NCBI GenBank assembly: GCA_027622595.1
Contig: JAQBZZ010000015.1
Span: 1-36,494 of the forward strand
Length of the DNA stretch: 36,494 nucleotides
Source of the DNA: Chloroflexota bacterium
GTDB lineage: Bacteria; Chloroflexota; Dehalococcoidia; Lucifugimonadales; UBA2985
Reading direction: 5' to 3'
Below, piece by piece: positions 33,409 through 36,494 of the stretch (its first letter is position 1; each line of letters opens with the position of its first letter). Made by a program: the position numbers and the translations under genes. The notes under the pieces are model-generated. The model worked only from the letters and a program-made list of their open reading frames with translations, was not told the DNA's origin and did not search any database.

Positions 33409-34539
33409 TTACACCTCTCTTCGACGGCCCTGCTCGGAGCGAGATATCATAAGTCTTAGTAGATGTTGACGCATTACAACTCCAACCACCGCCTCACCAT
33501 CCATCACGGGCACCACACCCAACTCCTCATCGTCAAGAGCTTCCATGACCCTGTTGGAATCATCTTCAGGAGCAATCCACGCCACCATGTCCAGGGGCAC
33601 CATCACCTGCCTGACCCTTGTGGTTTCCCTTGACCTCTTTGCCACTTTTTTCACCGCAGCAAGATTGAGGAACCCGCTAATTCGACCGTCCTCGGCAACG
33701 ACAAAGCACGTCTGGCTCCTGCGCAAGACTCCGCCATCTATCAGGTCATTCGCGGACATCTCTGGGGAAATCTCTGCGTAATCCGTGCTCATCAGGTCCC
33801 TGGCAACCATACCCTGCAACCCCTGACGCTGGCGGAACTGCCTGAAGCTGGTCAAAGCCGCCTGCCACAGGAACCATCCGATAAACCCCAGCCAGATGCC
33901 TTGAACCGGGTTATGATCTAGCAGAAAGATGCCAACCCCGATGGCCGCAAAAACCAGGGCCGTCACCTGGCCTCCGTATGTCGCTATCCGGGTGGCCCTT
34001 GCGTAGTTACCGGATATGGCCCACACCACGGCACGAAATACACGGCCCCCATCCAGTGGGAATCCTGGAATTAGATTGAAAACTCCAAGGACAATGTTCA
34101 TCACAAACAGCCAACTCATCATCACCGCCAGGTGGATGCTGAGAGGTTCCACCACGAAGCTCAAGCCATAGAAGAGAAGACCCAACAGTATGCTGCATAG
34201 AGGCCCGGCCAATGCTATCAGAAGCTCGATACGGGGGCTGGCAGCTTCCCTGGATATGTGGGCCACTCCCCCAAATATAAACAGGGTTATCCCCTTTACG
34301 GGAATCCCGTTTCTCTGGGCTACCAGACCGTGGCTCAATTCATGAGCGACTACAGAGGCGAAGAGGACCGTGCTTGAGGCCAGGGCGACTATCCACCGCT
34401 CCATAAGGGACCAGAATGGACGCACGTCGCTGAGTAGTATCGCCAGAGAAGAAGTGATCAGAAACAGAACAACGAACCAGCTATAGTGAAGCCATAGTGG
34501 AACCCCAAGAATGCTGCCAAGCTTGACGGAGCCCTTCAT
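33409..34539 (-). CDS. Site-2 protease (M50) with two CBS domains
   Basis: 376 residues from ATG 34539 (GGGATAGGG upstream; longer frames would overlap speB). Residues 1-240 form about six membrane helices. The zinc motif is H-E-L-S-H (66-70), and the second zinc ligand lies in P-L-D-G-G-R (161-166). About 255-372 holds two CBS modules, which in such proteins bind adenine nucleotides and may control cleavage. It belongs to the SpoIVFB-like group, which cut transmembrane regulators in signalling. It follows speB by 31 bases. No anti-sigma factor or other substrate is seen nearby. Confidence 0.93.
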   Translation of the reverse strand: MKGSVKLGSILGVPLWLHYSWFVVLFLITSSLAILLSDVRPFWSLMERWIVALASSTVLFASVVAHELSHGLVAQRNGIPVKGITLFIFGGVAHISREAASPRIELLIALAGPLCSILLGLLFYGLSFVVEPLSIHLAVMMSWLFVMNIVLGVFNLIPGFPLDGGRVFRAVVWAISGNYARATRIATYGGQVTALVFAAIGVGIFLLDHNPVQGIWLGFIGWFLWQAALTSFRQFRQRQGLQGMVARDLMSTDYAEISPEMSANDLIDGGVLRRSQTCFVVAEDGRISGFLNLAAVKKVAKRSRETTRVRQVMVPLDMVAWIAPEDDSNRVMEALDDEELGVVPVMDGEAVVGVVMRQHLLRLMISRSEQGRRREV

Positions 34540-34570
34540 AACCCTATCCCCATTCAGGACCCCAGGCCGC

Positions 34571-35488
34571 TTAACCTCTTGAGAGTCCCTCCGTAGCATA
34601 CCCCATAACCTTATAAGCCAGCTTGGCTGCCACAAAGGCGCAGGAAGAAGGGCCTGCTCCCGGACACAGTTCTACGACATCGAAACCCACAATTGTCCGC
34701 TCCCTGGATACGGCCCTGAGCAGAGTTAAAACCGCCTCCCAACCAGGCCCTCCAGGCTCGGGAGTGCCAACCGCCGACATGATGCCTGGATCAAAAACAT
34801 CCAGGTCTATGCTCACATATACATGCTCTGAGATGCTCTTCAGCACCTCCTCCACGTCCCAGGACACCTTTGTATCGCTGTCATCGTGGAAGTACACCTT
34901 CAGGCCCTCTTGCCCTTCTCCTTGAATAAAGCTCATCTCCTCCTGGCTGATGCTGCGGACACCAACCTCCACCAGAGGGCACATCTCCCAAATCCTTCGG
35001 GCTGCACAGGCATGGCTAAAGCCGCTACCCATGTATTCGTTTCTCAGATCACCGTGGGCATCCAGGTACAGCACAGACAGGTCAGAATGAAACTCTCGAA
35101 GGGCTTTCACCACACCCACCGATATGGAGTGTTCACCGCCAAGAACGGCCAGGAGCTTGCCGTCCCTGGCAAATGGACGCACCGTAGCTCTGACCCGCTC
35201 CGTCATCTCCTCAGGGCCGCCCACGTGCGGCTCTATCTCCGGCAGAGTGTAGATTCCCACATTGTATGTCTCTCGGTCCAGCTCAATATCGTAGTCCTCC
35301 AGATGGCGAGAGGCCTCGATAATGGCGTTCGGCCCTTCCCTTGAGCCTCCCTTATAGGAGGTGGTGGCATCGTATGGCACAGGCACAACCACAACACGAC
35401 AGTCTTCCAGGTTGGTTTCATCGGGGCCGACAGCCGCAAAGCTCCACGGCACTGAGGGAGGCAACGGAGTTGAGCCGCCCGTACCCAT
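34571..35488 (-). CDS. speB: Agmatinase-family ureohydrolase
   Basis: 305 residues. All manganese ligands of the arginase/agmatinase fold are in place: His120 (G-G-E-H), D-A-H-G-D (Asp143, His145, Asp147) and S-I-D-L-D-V-F-D-P (Asp228, Asp230). The start codon overlaps the speD stop by one base (TGATG), showing translational coupling. Agmatinase turns agmatine into putrescine and urea. In Thermus-like polyamine pathways the same fold works on N1-aminopropylagmatine to give spermidine directly, and the coupling with speD fits that route as well as the plain one. The 20-residue N-terminal extension is Pro-rich. Confidence 0.93.
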   Translation of the reverse strand: MGTGGSTPLPPSVPWSFAAVGPDETNLEDCRVVVVPVPYDATTSYKGGSREGPNAIIEASRHLEDYDIELDRETYNVGIYTLPEIEPHVGGPEEMTERVRATVRPFARDGKLLAVLGGEHSISVGVVKALREFHSDLSVLYLDAHGDLRNEYMGSGFSHACAARRIWEMCPLVEVGVRSISQEEMSFIQGEGQEGLKVYFHDDSDTKVSWDVEEVLKSISEHVYVSIDLDVFDPGIMSAVGTPEPGGPGWEAVLTLLRAVSRERTIVGFDVVELCPGAGPSSCAFVAAKLAYKVMGYATEGLSRG

Positions 35489-35904
35489 CAGCCCGCTCCG
35501 CTGAGCACCGCCTTGGCTTGCCCGCGGCTTACGGGTATGCGGGACTTGGGACGGGAGTAGTCAAGGCCGCGCCCTATCACCCAGTGCTTCGTCTGGTCAA
35601 GGGAAAACCTCTCCATAATCCTAGCGAGAGCCTGCTCGTTGTCGAAGTCCTTACAGGAAAACACGTCAATGTTCACGTAAGCCCTCTCCGGAAAGGTGTG
35701 CACGCTTATGTGGCTCTCCGCGATGAGCACAAACCCGGATACCCCCCAGTCCTCCTCTTTAGGACCGTGGTAAGTGGTGACATGGGGTTCGCTGATCTTG
35801 TTCATTCCTATTTCAGATGGAAACACGTCGAGGAAATTATAGACGAACTCCTCGTCTTTCATCTTCTCTCCGTCTCCTCCAAATCCATCTATGAGCAAAT
35901 GCAT
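35488..35904 (-). CDS. speD: S-adenosylmethionine decarboxylase proenzyme
   Basis: 138 residues, typical of the small bacterial type (class 1B). Self-cleavage at Glu63-Ser64 in A-E-S-H-I-S-V-H-T produces the pyruvoyl group at Ser64; His69 and Cys84 complete the site. It makes decarboxylated SAM, the aminopropyl donor for spermidine. GGAGG precedes the ATG. The N-terminal segment M-H-L-L-I-D-G-F is the family's start strand. Coupled to speB. A spermidine synthase and an arginine decarboxylase are not in the window, so the rest of the pathway lies elsewhere. Confidence 0.96.
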   Translation of the reverse strand: MHLLIDGFGGDGEKMKDEEFVYNFLDVFPSEIGMNKISEPHVTTYHGPKEEDWGVSGFVLIAESHISVHTFPERAYVNIDVFSCKDFDNEQALARIMERFSLDQTKHWVIGRGLDYSRPKSRIPVSRGQAKAVLSGAG

Positions 35905-36036
35905 CTATACAACCTCCGGTGAATCCACCTTCAATGACTCCGCAAAGCCAGAGCAAAGAGGAGAATCCAAAACCCAGATAGGATACCACCTATACCGTGA
36001 GCAGCACAACCGCGGTATCCTGCGTGGGTTGGGGCA

Positions 36037-36064
36037 TTGACATGGGAATGCAGCCAGGTATAAT
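36037..36064 (+). promoter_or_regulatory. rRNA operon promoter, full sigma70 consensus
   Basis: TTGACA (36037-36042), a 16-base spacer and TATAAT (36059-36064), both perfect, about 75 bases before the mature 16S end. Transcription should start near 36071. The leader contains CCTTAACAACTGAATAG (about 36109-36125), which looks like the boxA/processing region of rRNA leaders. Confidence 0.9.
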
Positions 36065-36139
36065 AGAAAGGCTTTGTGTGGTGGTGTTCATGTGGTGGCG
36101 GTGATGCACCTTAACAACTGAATAGTGGAAGGAAGGTTT

Positions 36140-36494
36140 TTTATAGCGAGTTTGATCCTGGCTCAGGACGAACGCTGGCGGCGCGCCTAATGCATGCAAG
36201 TTGAACGGTTCTGATGGGGCTTGCTCCATCAGGGTAGTAGCAAACGGCTGAGTAACGCGTAAGGGATCTGACCCTGGGAGGGGGATAACCCACCGAAAGG
36301 CGGGCTAATACTCCGTACGCTGGCCCTTTGACATGGAGGGTCAGGAAAGGCACGGTGCAAATCGTGGTGCCCAGGGAGGGCCTTGCGTCCTATCAGGTAG
36401 TTGGCGGGGTAACGGCTCACCAAGCCTAAGACGGGTAACCGGTGTGAGAGCATGAACGGTCAGAGGGGGACTGAGATACGGCCCCCACTCCTAC
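36140..36494 (+). rRNA. rrs: 16S ribosomal RNA, 5' part (runs off the window)
   Basis: The universal start AGTTTGATCCTGGCTCAG begins at 36149 (E. coli position 10), so the mature end is near 36140. The helical signature GACGAACGCTGGCGGC and the end motif CTGAGATACGGCCCCCACTCCTAC (E. coli about 320-345) follow. About 355 bases of the gene are present. The segment GGCGCGCCTAATGCATGCAAGT is of the Chloroflexota type. Confidence 0.97.

Noticed and set aside
35990-36453. Short minus-strand frames over the 16S start
   Set aside because: They lie in the rRNA gene and its leader.

Overview
The window is a gene-dense stretch of a bacterial chromosome that ends inside the 5' part of a 16S rRNA gene. 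The 16S start and the mix of genes (flippase-like membrane protein, SCP2-thiolase-like protein with a Zn-ribbon/OB partner, PAS fragment, Pro/Thr-rich lipoprotein) point to a Chloroflexota lineage, most likely Dehalococcoidia or SAR202-like. This is inference from recognisable motifs, not from a database search. The genetic code is the standard bacterial one: several genes end in TGA. GTG and TTG starts are common. No CRISPR array, insertion sequence, integrase or phage module was seen.

Layout: 1-470 holds a degraded protein fragment. 472-2524 carries a Pro/Thr-rich lipoprotein, a tiny basic membrane protein, and a two-gene redox pair: a glutaredoxin-like protein followed by a TlpA/redoxin-like protein. 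The second gene has an in-frame TGA exactly at the first active-site cysteine, followed by a small SECIS-like hairpin. It is a candidate selenoprotein and the most interesting item here. Next come tRNA-Asp and an MMPL/RND exporter with an apparent extra membrane-helix pair. From 5958 to 11703 everything is on the minus strand: RRM protein, double zinc-ribbon protein, YggS, quinone oxidoreductase, threonine aldolase, gamma carbonic anhydrase, an unknown membrane protein and a truncated PAS protein. tRNA-Pro follows.

12027-17119 holds a LysR regulator divergent from isocitrate lyase (glyoxylate shunt), a small unknown protein, and the groES-groEL operon with a consensus promoter and a CIRCE operator. 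17321-20990 holds a flippase-like membrane protein, rsmG, and the thiolase-like/Zn-ribbon OB-fold pair. 21003-28382 is a nitrogen-assimilation operon, glnA-gltB-gltD, transcribed leftward from a consensus sigma70 promoter. It makes glutamine from ammonia and then glutamate.

28610-36494 holds pyrD, a DUF402 protein, HtpX protease, a repeat-bearing gap, a lipoprotein, a cysteine desulfurase, and a tight leftward cluster speD-speB-site-2 protease (polyamine synthesis plus an M50 membrane protease). The cluster is divergent from a consensus rRNA promoter and the start of the 16S gene. Most of the window is housekeeping. The accessory-looking parts are the first 2.5 kb, the PAS fragment and the short repeats.
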